A stretch of 63,858 nucleotides of DNA from Deltaproteobacteria bacterium (GTDB lineage Bacteria; Myxococcota; B64-G9): NCBI GenBank assembly GCA_019314375.1, contig JAFCZJ010000007.1, positions 1 to 63,858 of the forward strand, written 5' to 3'. How positions within the stretch are numbered: the stretch's first letter is position 1; each line of letters opens with the position of its first letter. Under the pieces are notes generated by a model, which saw only the letters and a program-made list of their open reading frames with translations, did not search any database and was not told the DNA's origin. Both the position numbers and the translations under genes were made by a program. Below, piece by piece: positions 1-9,200 of this stretch.

Positions 1-198
1 TTCGGGCTCAGACTCAGCTTCGGGCGCAGACTCAGCTTCGGGCGCAGACTCAGCTTTGGGCTCAGACTCAGCTTCGGGCTCAGACTCAGCTTCGGGCTCA
101 GACTCAGCTTCGGGCTCAGACTCAGCTTCGGGCTCAGGCTCAGCTTCGGGCTTGGACTCAGCTTCGGGCTTGGACTCAGCTTCGGGCTTAGGTTCAGC
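1..198. repeat. Eleven-copy 18-bp tandem repeat inside a coding region
   Basis: Eleven head-to-tail copies of an 18-bp unit (plus-strand consensus ttcgggctcagactcagc) run from the window edge to base 198 with only scattered substitutions. Read on the minus strand in the frame of the overlapping gene, each unit encodes Ala-Glu-Ser-Glu-Pro-Glu or a close variant (Ser/Pro-Lys-Pro versions toward the gene start). The unit is a multiple of three, so copy number could change without breaking the frame. The array may continue beyond the window. Confidence 0.95.
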
Positions 199-306
199 AT
201 CAGGCTCGTTGAGTTTCTGATCTCCGGCCTCGACCGATGGGGCCGCCGCCTCATCGAGAGCTTGCTTCTGCTCGCTGTCCTTATTATCGATTTCCTGGTC
301 GTTCAA
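1..306 (-). CDS. Partial protein with acidic Ala/Glu/Pro repeat N-terminus
   Basis: The open frame starts at TTG (306-304), overlapping the TGA stop of the upstream delta' gene as TTGA, so it is probably translationally coupled. It begins with a charged stretch (NDQEIDNKDSEQKQ) and then runs into the AESEPE repeats; the body of the protein lies off the window. No fold can be assigned. In related genomes a PSP1/RicT-type protein or methionyl-tRNA synthetase often follows holB, so a RicT-like protein with an added acidic tail is one possibility, inferred from gene order only. The TTG start is chosen for the overlap. Confidence 0.6.
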   Translation of the reverse strand, partial: MNDQEIDNKDSEQKQALDEAAAPSVEAGDQKLNEPDAEPKPEAESKPEAESKPEAEPEPEAESEPEAESEPEAESEPEAESEPKAESAPEAESAPEAESEPE

Positions 307-1355
307 AGTCTTGATGTCCTCATCGCCAACAAGCAGCGCTCCATGGTCAAGCGCGGGTTGGCGTTGGTCCGCAGCGCGGAGCGCGCACGTCGGATGTGCT
401 CCATCCAACGCAACAAAGTTTGAGGTTTGACCGCCTGATCGGGTCGGGCCAGCTCTTCGGCCTTGTCCTGATTAATCAAAAGACCCAAGGAGGACTCCCC
501 TCCCAGTCCAGTTATCATCTTGTCTCTGCACCACAACTCCATCAGGCCCAAAGACTGCTTCAAATCCTCCTTGGCCTGACTCCCTTTGGACAGCTCGCCC
601 GCCACCTCCAGCAGATCCGCCATGTCGCCGGCCTGCACCCGCTCAAAAGAGCCGATCACCGCGTCTCGCTGAGCCAAAAAAGCATCGCCAGCCATCTGCA
701 AGGCCCGCCCCAGGCTGCCCTGGGACATGGCCGCCAAGACCAGAGCCCGCTGTGCATCCACGTCCTCGCGTTCCTCAAGGGTCTTGGCGATCACCGCCCG
801 AGGCAATGGACCAAAAGCCAAAACCTGGCAGCGGGATCGCACCGTGGCCAACAGGGCCTCGGGATGGGCCGTAATCAACAGGATGACCGTGTCGTCGCTG
901 GGCTCTTCCAAGGTCTTCAAAAAGCGGTTCTGGCTATTGGCGTTCATGCGCTCCGCATCCACGATCAGCACAACCTTGTATTTACCCAAGTAAGGCCGAT
1001 TGCGGAAGATGGCCGCCACCTCGTCCAGGTCCGCGTTGCGAATCTGCTGAGAGGGGCTGCGCCCTTTCTCCGGCTCCCGTTCGCCTCGACTCACTCGCTC
1101 AGCCTCACAGGCAACCACACGCAAATCGGGGTGGCTGCCGCGGGCGATGCGACCACAAGATTCACAATGCCCACAGGGCTGCTGCTCGGGATCTTGACAG
1201 TTCAAGGCGGCGGCAAAGGCCATGGCCACCCGTTCCTTGCCCACGCCATCGGGGCCTGAAAACAGGTAGGCATGGGCGACCCGCCCGTTGGCACGAGCTT
1301 TTTCCAAAAGCGCCATGGGTCGTTCATGGCCCAAAATGTCGGGATAGACCGCCAC
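303..1355 (-). CDS. holB: DNA polymerase III subunit delta' (clamp-loader ATPase family)
   Basis: This is a clamp-loader subunit of the replicative polymerase, acting with gamma/tau and delta to place the sliding clamp. Visible marks are the P-loop-like GPDGVGKE near residue 35, the zinc module C-x8-CxxCxxC (CQDPEQQPCGHCESC), the Walker B-like LIVDAERMN, the LEEPSDDT segment and the SRC motif (VRSRCQ). The P-loop has Glu after Lys rather than Ser/Thr, consistent with the non-hydrolysing delta' subunit. I place the start at GTG 1355, behind an AAGGAAGG ribosome-binding site; an upstream TTG at 1385 is possible but less likely. The length of about 350 residues fits the family. The next gene overlaps its stop. 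Confidence 0.93.
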   Translation of the reverse strand: MAVYPDILGHERPMALLEKARANGRVAHAYLFSGPDGVGKERVAMAFAAALNCQDPEQQPCGHCESCGRIARGSHPDLRVVACEAERVSRGEREPEKGRSPSQQIRNADLDEVAAIFRNRPYLGKYKVVLIVDAERMNANSQNRFLKTLEEPSDDTVILLITAHPEALLATVRSRCQVLAFGPLPRAVIAKTLEEREDVDAQRALVLAAMSQGSLGRALQMAGDAFLAQRDAVIGSFERVQAGDMADLLEVAGELSKGSQAKEDLKQSLGLMELWCRDKMITGLGGESSLGLLINQDKAEELARPDQAVKPQTLLRWMEHIRRARSALRTNANPRLTMERCLLAMRTSRL

Positions 1356-1445
1356 GCATTCCTTCCTTCGCGCACAGAGACGCAACCGCGGGCATTTTCG
1401 AGCAAAGCACTTGCGAAGTCAAAGGAATTGGGCCATGGTCGCCCC

Positions 1446-2258
1446 ATGAGCAAAGGCAGGAACGTGGTCCTATTGGGCCTGGTGGTGCTGGTGGCGGCGG
1501 GCACTTATGGCCTGCTGATTCACTTCGATCCATTGAGCCGAGTCGAGCCCACCGTGGCGCCACCGCCGAAAAAAACCCTGCCCGTACCAGCTCTTCCAGA
1601 GCCCGAGCCGAAACCTGCGCCGCTTGTCGAGCCGGTGCTAGCCCCCGAAACTCCCCCCAGTCTCCCCTCGCCGCCCAAAAAAACCCGCGTCCTCATACGC
1701 CCCATACCCAAGCCCATCAATGAAGAGCCTGCACCCGTCAAGGCGGTTATGACCGTCCGCGACACCACCCCACCCGAGCTTGCCCTCATCGAACCGATGG
1801 ACCGCTCCTTGACCCGCGAGGCGCGCGTCCCCATCCGCGTCCGGGCCGAAGCGGGCGGGCGGGTCGAAGTCGACCACATCGAACTTCGTGAGCAGGCAGG
1901 CGGCCTGTTTTCCGGCGTACTTGAACTCAAGCGAGGCCCCAACACCCTCACGGTCACAGCCCTCGACGCGGTGGGCAACAACACAAAAATGACCCTGCGC
2001 ATAACCTATGTGGACCCCAAAATCGAACGCTCTCAAAAACGCATCGGCGTGCTCCTGGGCAAAATCACCGAAGTGAAAAACTTAGCGGCCGACCTGGACA
2101 AACAAAGCGCCGAGCTCGTGGCCCGCATCGACTCCTCCGCCGACGTAGACCTCATCAACAAGCTAAGCCACGAACTACGCGAACTAAGAAACAACCGCCG
2201 CGATCTGGTAAAAGAAATCGACCAGGCCATGGACCACTTAGACAACCTGACCCGCTAA
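1446..2258 (+). CDS. Membrane-anchored Pro-rich protein with Ig-like domain and coiled coil
   Basis: About 270 residues. After Met-Ser-Lys comes one N-terminal membrane segment (VVLLGLVVLVAAGTYGLLI), then a roughly 80-residue Pro/Lys/Glu-rich linker. A compact beta-rich domain follows (about residues 105-190: PPELALIEP ... NTLTVTALDAVGNN), resembling bacterial Ig-like or glucodextranase-B modules. The C-terminus is a charged helix typical of a coiled coil. The topology suggests an inner-membrane anchor with a periplasmic spacer. The start is the ATG just before the hydrophobic segment; no good ribosome-binding site is seen. It is divergent from holB and probably co-transcribed with the kinase downstream. 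The function is unknown. Confidence 0.75.
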   Translation: MSKGRNVVLLGLVVLVAAGTYGLLIHFDPLSRVEPTVAPPPKKTLPVPALPEPEPKPAPLVEPVLAPETPPSLPSPPKKTRVLIRPIPKPINEEPAPVKAVMTVRDTTPPELALIEPMDRSLTREARVPIRVRAEAGGRVEVDHIELREQAGGLFSGVLELKRGPNTLTVTALDAVGNNTKMTLRITYVDPKIERSQKRIGVLLGKITEVKNLAADLDKQSAELVARIDSSADVDLINKLSHELRELRNNRRDLVKEIDQAMDHLDNLTR

Positions 2259-2301
2259 TTCCAGGGGACGTAGCTTGCGATTTTGCGATTTGGAGAAATT
2301 G

Positions 2302-4251
2302 ATGAGAAAAACGCAACAACGTCCCCAAAAAAACACCCCGCAAGTCACCCCGCAAGTCACCCCGCAAGTCACCCTGATGAAAAAAGCGCAACAACGCCCC
2401 CCTCTGAATGGAAAAAGACACTCAAAGCCCCTCTTGACCAGCAAGCCCGGCAGTGCCCGGATAAGTAAGCGAATCGAAGCCCTGCGGGAGCTTGCCCGTG
2501 TGCAGATGGCCGGACGGGAAAGTCGGCAGGCGGTTTCGGCCCTGGAGCATGCCCTGGTCCTGGCACCGGCCGCGCGCGTCATCCGCCTTGAGTTGGCCCA
2601 GGCCTTGTGGCGAAACGGCGAGTTCGACCGGGCCCTGGCCTGGGTTGCCAATCTGGCAAAGGAGGCCGAACCGGGCGCCTCCTTGCTGAAAGCTCGCATC
2701 CTTGCGGACTCGGGCCAGGCAGATCAGGCCATCAAAGCTTATGCTCTCGCCCTGGCGCTTTTGCCCGATTCGTCGGAAGCCCGACTGGAACGAGCCGCCG
2801 TGGCCCTGCGGACGGGCGACCTGGACTTGGCGAAAACAGACCTGGAGATCCTGCTGAAACACATGCCGGATTCGCACCAGGCTTTGGCTTTCAGAGCCCA
2901 TCTACACATGGAGCAGGGCCGGCCCACGGAGGCCATCGACGATTTGATCCGCATCCCGGAAAACCAACAGCGCGTGGATCACTTCTTGATGCTGGTACAA
3001 GCCCGACACCAGGCAGGCCAAAGCCCCGAAGCCATCGATGCCGTCTTCCGCCGAGGCATCGATCGTTTCCCCGCCGATGGTCGGCTGCACCTGGCTCATG
3101 CTCGCCACTTGGCTTCGCTCAGAGGCCAAGACGTGGAAGCCGGCAGGCGGGCCGAAGCCCTTCTCTCCTCCTTGCTTGACGACAAAGCAAAAAAAGCCCC
3201 TACCCACTTAAGTCCGTCCGTTCGCGCCCAGGCCCGCTTCCTCTTGGCTGAACTCTTGGCCGAACGAGGCGCCGAGGCGGCTGTCGTCGAGACCCAGTTC
3301 CGACTTGGACTGGAGCTTGCGCCCGACGACGCGCGCGGCATGGAAGGCCTGGGCCGGTGTTTGCTCGCTCAGGCGCAAGTCGGCCAGGCCGTGCACTGGC
3401 TGTTGAGCGCCGTGCTGGCCAACCCGGAGCGCCCCTCGGTCATCGACAGCCTGGCCCAAGCCTTGGGTGCCATCCGGGACGAAGCCGCCGTACGCCGCTG
3501 GCTGGGCCTGCTGCTGTCCGCCATGCCCGAACAAGCCCCGGGGTTGCTGGTCCACATGCTTCATGCGACCCACGAAACCGGCCGCGCCGCTGCAGCGAAC
3601 GACATGCGACGCGAAGCCCACCGCATGAAAAACAAACTCGCGGTCTCGGCCAGCCGAGCCCGGGCTGGTGGCCACAAAGAAGAAGCCGAGCGCTTAGACC
3701 AGCTCTTCGAAGACTGGACCCGCTTTCTCAGCGGCCTTCGCCGTCAAGCCCCGGCCCCTCGAGTCCACACCGCGGCGGGCTTGATCCGGCGGGCCGTGGC
3801 CCAGGTCGCGCCCGAGCCCAATCGCATCCAACTGGCCCTGGCCCCGGATCTACCCCTGCTTCGAGTGGACGCACCCGCCACAGTCGACGCCTTCGCCAAC
3901 CTGATCCACAACGCCCTGGAGGCCTCACCCAAAGACAAGCCAGTCCGAATCGCGCTGCGCTCCATTGACGAAGGCCATTGGCTACGCCTTGCCGTCACCG
4001 ACCAGGGCCCCGGCATCACAACTGAAAACAGAGACCGAATCTTCGACACAGGTTTCACCGAAGGCAAACCAGGCGGCTCGGGCCTGGGCCTAAGCATCGC
4101 CCGACAAGTCATCCAAGCCCAAGGAGGCCGCCTCACCGTAGCCAGCGCCCCAGGCGGCCCCACTACCTTCATCGCCCTACTACCAGCCGAACAAGCCTGG
4201 GCCCCCCTACCCAGCCTACTCTTAGAAACCGACTCAAACCTCAAACCCTGA
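2302..4251 (+). CDS. TPR-repeat sensor histidine kinase
   Basis: About 649 residues. A low-complexity basic N-terminus (about 45 residues) precedes many TPR-like helical repeats (about residues 50-420). A HisKA-type helix carries EAHRMKNKLAV, with the likely phosphoacceptor His near residue 440. A GHKL ATPase domain follows: N box NLIHNALEAS, G1 DQGPG, then GGSGLGLSIARQV. The HRMKNKL helix resembles the HisKA_2/HWE class (HRVKNNL). There is no signal peptide or membrane segment, so it is probably cytosolic, with the TPR block as the input surface. The start at ATG 2302 has GGAG seven bases upstream; an in-frame TTG lies at 2275. No receiver protein is adjacent, and the partner could be the regulators at 12.9-15.4 kb (inference). 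Confidence 0.88.
   Translation: MRKTQQRPQKNTPQVTPQVTPQVTLMKKAQQRPPLNGKRHSKPLLTSKPGSARISKRIEALRELARVQMAGRESRQAVSALEHALVLAPAARVIRLELAQALWRNGEFDRALAWVANLAKEAEPGASLLKARILADSGQADQAIKAYALALALLPDSSEARLERAAVALRTGDLDLAKTDLEILLKHMPDSHQALAFRAHLHMEQGRPTEAIDDLIRIPENQQRVDHFLMLVQARHQAGQSPEAIDAVFRRGIDRFPADGRLHLAHARHLASLRGQDVEAGRRAEALLSSLLDDKAKKAPTHLSPSVRAQARFLLAELLAERGAEAAVVETQFRLGLELAPDDARGMEGLGRCLLAQAQVGQAVHWLLSAVLANPERPSVIDSLAQALGAIRDEAAVRRWLGLLLSAMPEQAPGLLVHMLHATHETGRAAAANDMRREAHRMKNKLAVSASRARAGGHKEEAERLDQLFEDWTRFLSGLRRQAPAPRVHTAAGLIRRAVAQVAPEPNRIQLALAPDLPLLRVDAPATVDAFANLIHNALEASPKDKPVRIALRSIDEGHWLRLAVTDQGPGITTENRDRIFDTGFTEGKPGGSGLGLSIARQVIQAQGGRLTVASAPGGPTTFIALLPAEQAWAPLPSLLLETDSNLKP
2341..2376. repeat. 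Three tandem 12-bp repeats (Pro-Gln-Val-Thr)
   Basis: Three adjacent copies of caagtcaccccg, the last ending in ctg, encode Gln-Val-Thr-Pro three times near the start of the TPR-kinase gene. Flanking segments with AAAACGCAACAACG-like sequence occur on both sides, suggesting a larger local duplication. Confidence 0.9.
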
Positions 4252-4259
4252 GTCTCCTG

Positions 4260-5048
4260 CTATTTTTCCAACAAACGCAGAAAGAAAGAGTCGAAGCGAA
4301 GATCCAATTGCCTGACCGCATTCTCCCAAAGAACCTGATGTGAAAAACGACTCGCCTGCATAAGCTCAATATAATTTCTGGCGGTATCCGTGGACAAAAA
4401 CAATCCAGGCAATCGGGGCTGGTCACTTGTCATCCTGCCATGGACATCGACATAGCCACAGTCCTTGAAGTCACTGCCAATCCTGGACACGGTCGAATTG
4501 GCGGCGGCAAGTAGAAAGGAAGCCTTCCTTCCGCTCAAGCCGGCATCTTTCATCAGCAACAGGCTTGCCAAATCGGCCCGAAAACTCGTGCCAAAAAGCA
4601 AACGGTTGTGAATCATGATGGAGCGCTTTGCCACTTCCGAAGCGGGCAACAATTTCTTGATTCGCATCGACAAGGCAATCCGCTCGGAGGCATTCTGATC
4701 GCGCCCGAAAATGCGTAAGAATCGCTTGGGGCATGCATCAAACATGCTCCCAGCCAGCTGCGCATGCAGATCATCACGCACAATCTCTGGGAGTGAGCGA
4801 AACATAGAGCCAAGCTTTTGAAAATTGACCAGATCCTGGAAGCGATTCAACCAAGCAGGAATGTCGGTCCACAAACGCGTGTCTCTGCCTGCCAACATGC
4901 CGAGCAAAATGGCCGATTCCGGATCAATGATCCCATCGATCATCTCCTCCACCGGCTCCAGCGCCGCGGGGACCCCCAAGGTCACCCAACAGCGCTCCAA
5001 AAGTGGAACCACATCGGCTCTAATCTGTTCCCAGGACTTCATCGGCAT
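4260..5048 (-). CDS. Unknown protein partner of a DUF6036-type nucleotidyltransferase
   Basis: A soluble, mostly helical protein of about 262 residues with no recognised catalytic motif. A segment near residue 170 (SGRKASFLLAAANSTVSRI followed by FKDCGYV) reads like a winged-helix recognition region. It overlaps the 3' end of the nucleotidyltransferase gene by about 29 bases, with a GGAG site in the upstream gene, so the two are coupled. The nucleotidyltransferase-plus-helical-protein layout resembles type IV toxin-antitoxin pairs (AbiE-like), but the order and sequences differ from classical AbiEi/AbiEii. The role is inferred from context only. The start could also be the ATG at 5042 or the TTG at 5051. 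Confidence 0.6.
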   Translation of the reverse strand: MPMKSWEQIRADVVPLLERCWVTLGVPAALEPVEEMIDGIIDPESAILLGMLAGRDTRLWTDIPAWLNRFQDLVNFQKLGSMFRSLPEIVRDDLHAQLAGSMFDACPKRFLRIFGRDQNASERIALSMRIKKLLPASEVAKRSIMIHNRLLFGTSFRADLASLLLMKDAGLSGRKASFLLAAANSTVSRIGSDFKDCGYVDVHGRMTSDQPRLPGLFLSTDTARNYIELMQASRFSHQVLWENAVRQLDLRFDSFFLRLLEK

Positions 5049-5604
5049 CAATCTCCAGTTCTTCCAGAATCATGCGTAAGTCGACTCGACGAATGTTCGT
5101 ATCGTCCAGTGACAAACATACCGCCACCGCCTCCTGAATCTCCCGCAGGGATGGGGCGAGGGCCGCAAGATCCAGTGTGTGTTTTTTCACGCCAGGACTC
5201 GCGGCCAGCAACTTGAGGGTCACCATCGTTTGCTTGCTCGCCAGTGCGATCGTCAGGTTTTCAGCTACTTCCAGAATTTCAGACTCTTCGCCAAATTGAG
5301 GCGGCGGCGCATGGCTCACCTTAAAGAGGGAGCGCAGCACGTTCGCAACATGATCATTAAGCCACTCTATGCTCAAACCTTGAGCCATGGCGACCGCTCG
5401 AACCCCTTCTTCGATCTCTTTGGGCAAGGGACTTGGACTGAGAACATCCACATCAAAAGTTTGATCGCGATGGCCCTTCAAGGCCAAGGCCGCCCCACCC
5501 ACCACCAACAACCGGCACTTGAATTTCGGATGCTTTATGCTCAACCAATCTGCAAGTAAGATCAGATTGTGAGCAATCTCGCCTTGATCCGATTTGATTT
5601 TCAT
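5020..5604 (-). CDS. DUF6036/AbiEii-like nucleotidyltransferase-fold protein
   Basis: About 194 residues. It has the hallmark of minimal nucleotidyltransferase-fold proteins of the DUF6036/AbiEii type: VVGGAALALKGHRDQTFDVD, in which the GG motif is followed by a T-x-DVD acidic pair that would bind metal. The C-terminal half is helical. Such proteins are often toxins or modifiers in mobile toxin-antitoxin or phage-defence modules. It is the first gene of a two-gene unit and lies directly downstream of a palindromic TTGCAA cluster that looks like an operator. The Shine-Dalgarno sequence is weak. Assignment to the fold is fairly secure; a toxin role is inference. Confidence 0.7.
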   Translation of the reverse strand: MKIKSDQGEIAHNLILLADWLSIKHPKFKCRLLVVGGAALALKGHRDQTFDVDVLSPSPLPKEIEEGVRAVAMAQGLSIEWLNDHVANVLRSLFKVSHAPPPQFGEESEILEVAENLTIALASKQTMVTLKLLAASPGVKKHTLDLAALAPSLREIQEAVAVCLSLDDTNIRRVDLRMILEELEIDADEVLGTD

Positions 5605-5621
5605 TGATCCAAGATAGCGGA

Positions 5622-5663
5622 GTGTTGCAATTATTGCAATTTTATTTCCGTTTGTTGCAACAC
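5622..5663 (-). promoter_or_regulatory. TTGCAA palindrome cluster, putative operator/promoter of the 5020-5604 module
   Basis: Three copies of the self-complementary hexamer TTGCAA lie at 5625-5630, 5634-5639 and 5655-5660. The outer two extend to an inverted repeat, GTGTTGCAA (5622-5630) against TTGCAACAC (5655-5663). The surrounding DNA is AT-rich, unlike the genome, and sits 18-60 bases upstream of the module's start codon. This is the usual place for an autorepressor operator. The minus-strand TTGCAA at 5660-5655 could also serve as a -35 element. The binding protein is unknown; the winged-helix-like partner is a candidate. Confidence 0.6.
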
Positions 5664-5702
5664 CGGCACCCTCCGTCCTCGAAATCCTCGAAATTCTGAA
5701 TC

Positions 5703-6188
5703 TTAGATCTGACCCTGTTCTACACCCACAATAGCCCGAGCTTTCTTGGATACGGACAGGCGAATGTGATTACCCACATCAAAACGTGTGTACGAGGTCA
5801 GATCAACTTCATGTTCTTCATCGTGCACGGTGAAGTGGTAATATGCTCCGTGTTTGGCGTGGGCTTCTCTCTTTTTCTGAATAGGCCCCTCAACCACATC
5901 TTTGAGTTTGTGGGTCAAATCATCTTTGAGATCATGCTCCTTCGCAGAGGACTCCTCGACTGATCGAAAACCTAACCAAGCCATCCAGAACATTCCTGCG
6001 GCTGAAGGCCAAAAAAGGATGGCTGTAACCAACTCGCCCATCGACAACGGAGCAAGAAGGAATCCCACGCCCGTCATTACGACGAAAAAACAGGCGAAGG
6101 TGATAAACAGTTCGCCTGAGCGTGAGTGCTCATCAAGCATCTGCTGCAGTCGGCCTACTTCCTCTGGTGTCATTGGGTCGCCCGTCAT
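5703..6188 (-). CDS. Small two-TM membrane protein with cytosolic C-terminal domain
   Basis: 161 residues. An N-terminal amphipathic stretch (MTPEEVGRLQQMLDEH) is followed by two membrane segments (LFITFACFFVVMTGVGFLLA and VTAILFWPSAAGMFWMAWLG). A soluble domain of about 85 residues contains YYHFTVHDEEHEVDLTSYTRF, a small beta-rich region reminiscent of DUF-type domains with an OB-like fold. The start at 6188 has GGAGG six bases upstream. It stands alone between the nucleotidyltransferase module and the giant protein gene, on the same strand as both. The function is not recognised. Confidence 0.7.
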   Translation of the reverse strand: MTGDPMTPEEVGRLQQMLDEHSRSGELFITFACFFVVMTGVGFLLAPLSMGELVTAILFWPSAAGMFWMAWLGFRSVEESSAKEHDLKDDLTHKLKDVVEGPIQKKREAHAKHGAYYHFTVHDEEHEVDLTSYTRFDVGNHIRLSVSKKARAIVGVEQGQI

Positions 6189-6293
6189 AATGCCTCCGGT
6201 CTAATCATAAACTCATCGCAGCCCGCATACGACCCTGATGGCAGGCCTGGTCAAAACCGAATGACTGGTGGCCGAGGCCCGTATCAAGAACCT

Positions 6294-9200
6294 CTAGCGT
6301 CGCCGCCAGGCCAGGAAGAGCAAGCCCAGCAAGAACAAGCCCGATCCTGCGGTCCCGCCGGTCTGACCGCAGCCGCAACCGCCGTCGCCTGCTTCGGTGC
6401 CCGGCATGAAGCTGTGGACTTGGGTGGGGGCATCGGCCGGATCGCTGCTTTGGTTGGACAGGGGTGCTGAGTCAAAGGCCTCTAAGTAATACTCTACGCC
6501 TTGCTCGGTTACTGCTTCGGCGGGGATGCTGCCCAGATAGTGACCGGCCTCTGCGCCGTCCTCATCCATGATCACGAGGGTGAAGTCCTCGATGGCGCCT
6601 AGCACACGATAGTAGAGGTTGACCTGGGCCACGCCGGAGGCGTCGGTGACTCTTGCTTCCAGGTTCACGGCCAGGCCGATGGCCGCGCCGTCGCTCACCG
6701 GCGTGTGCACGATGACCGGGCCGTCCACGTCATCACCCTCGCCCGCCACCATGAAACTGTGGACTTGGCCCGGGGCACCCGCCGGATCGCGGGAGACGTT
6801 CTGGCTGTCTGATGCATCGCTGGCCTCCAGGTAGTACTCCACGCCGGGCTGCTGCACCAGCGCCGCCGGGATGGTTCCGCTGAACCATTCACCGTCGGCG
6901 CTGGTCATGATCGAGCCCACCAAAACACTGGTGCCCGCGGCCCGGAAATAGACCATGACCGAATCCACGCCGGCGCTGTCGGTCACTTGGGCCTCCAATA
7001 GCACGTCTTCGCCCGCGGGCTGACCATCGGCAATCGGCGTGTGGACGATGACCGGCCCCTCTTCGTCGAGTAGCTCCACGGCCACCACGAAGGGTGCCGC
7101 CTGCCCGCCCTCCGGCAAAGAGGATAGATTGCTCGCCGGCGAGGCATCGGAGGCCGTGATGTAGTAACTCACCTGCGGCGCCAACACGCTCGAGCCCGGA
7201 AAACTTGCCACATAGACGCCTTGCGTCTCCTCGACCATGGGCACCTCGGCCCACAGACCCGCGATGCTCACGTACAGATTGACCTCTGCCACGCCCGAGG
7301 GGTCGGACACGGTGGTCCGGATCTCCAAATCCACGCCTTCCGGCACGGGCCCCGCCACCGGCGTGTGCTGAATGCTGGGACCGGCCTCATCACTGACGGT
7401 CACGGTGAAGGCATAGGGGGCGGAGGCACCATCCACGGGCAGACTGGCCTCGTTGGCGTTGGGCGAGGCATCCACCGCTTCGATGTAATACTCCACGCCG
7501 CCTACTGTCACCAGGCCGGCTGGGATGTTGCCCTGATAGCTGTCGCCACCCGAGCTGCTCATGGTGATGGCCGTGAACCCACCCCCACCCATCACGCGGG
7601 CGTAAGCCGTGACCTGGTCAAGGCCCGACGCATCGCTGACCGTGGCTACCAGACCCACGGGAAGGCCCGCGGGCTGACCGTCGCCGATGGGGTTGTGACT
7701 GATGAGCGGCGACTCGTTGTCTTCCGGCTCAACGCAGGCGTCGTTGCTCGCACCGGGGGTGCCCGCATCTCCGCCGGACATCAAGCTTTCCGAAACGCAC
7801 CAGTTGGCGCTGTCGTCGTTGGCCATGGCGTCGGTCTGGTCGGGGTCCAAACCCATACTGGCCCCCGAGGTGAGCGGGAAGGTCACCGAGTCATACTCCA
7901 CCCGATCCAATTCCTGCTCGCCCGCCCAAATGACTATCTCATCGGCGTTGTTGGCCAGGGTGAAGCCGCTGTAAACATAGTCCACCGTCACGCCACCATT
8001 GAGCTGTGCATCCGCCGAGCGACCCAAGACCAAGAATCCACCGGCTGTCACCCAGACCGGCTGGCCCTGGCCATCCACGGTGAAACCATCCGAGTCGTTG
8101 TCGCTGATGTTGAGACCGTTGAGATCGATGTCGGCAGCGGTGGGATTGTACAGTTCAAACCACTCGCCCAGGGTGTCGCTGACGGCCGAGGGATCGGCCA
8201 TGATCTCGGTGATCACCAAATCGCCCTCGGCCAATTGGAAGTCTTTCACCACGCTGAAATGGAACCAAGTACCAGGCGCGTCCGCGGGGCTCGTGCCGCT
8301 GTTTCCGGCAGCCGATGCGTCCGTGGCCGCCACGTAATACTCCACGCCCGGACGTCGTACGCTGGCTGCCGGAATCTCCGCTGAATAAACGCCACCTGTC
8401 TGGTCCGCCATGGGGGCCGAGACGAAGAGGCCGCCACCTTCCATTCGGTAGTACAAAGTCGCGCTGTCGACACCCGAAGAATCGGTGATGGTGGCTTCCA
8501 CCAGGACAGGCACGTCTTCTTGCTGTCCATCGGGCAATTGGCTGACCGAAATGCTGGGGGCGGAGCCGTCACCCTCTTGCACGGAGAAAGTCAGCACGCT
8601 GCCCGGGGCCGAAGCCGGCTCGAATCCCGCGTTGGCCTGGGCCGAGGAGTCCACGGCCGCGATGTAATACTCCATGCCCGGGGCCTGCACTGCCGCGCCC
8701 GGCATGCTGGCGCTATAAGTGTCACCCGAAGCACTCATACCCAAGGCAACAAAACTTCCGCCGCTCTGGACTCGGTAGTGCAAAGTGGCCGAAGCCACGC
8801 CGGAAGGATCCGTGATGTTGGCGGTCACGACCACCGCTTGGCCCACGGGCTGGCCGGGGGCGACGGGCTCATGAATGATGGATGGCGGACTCAGATCGGC
8901 CACGGAAAAGCTGTGACGCATGGTGGGCGCGTTGTCCGGGTGGGTGGCCAAATTGGGCGTGGCCGCCGTGTCTTGGGCCTCGATGTAGTAGTCCACCGCC
9001 GGCAACTGCACGACCCCGGCCGGTATGCTGGCGCTGTATTGGCCGCCCGCACCGGGCATGTCCACCACCGAGTACGTCGGCTGGCCCTGGGTCCGATAGT
9101 AAAGTCGCACCGAAGCCACGCCCATGTTGTCGGTGACGGTTGCTTGCACGGCCACGGCCTGTCCCTCGGCCTGCCCGTCCGCCACCACGCTGTGCACGAT

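Noticed and set aside
396-1259. Plus-strand frame opposite holB
   Set aside because: It is fully covered by a recognisable delta' subunit on the minus strand.
7221-8384. Plus-strand frames inside the giant surface gene
   Set aside because: They mirror the repeated Ig-like and lamin-tail codons and lack starts with ribosome-binding sites.
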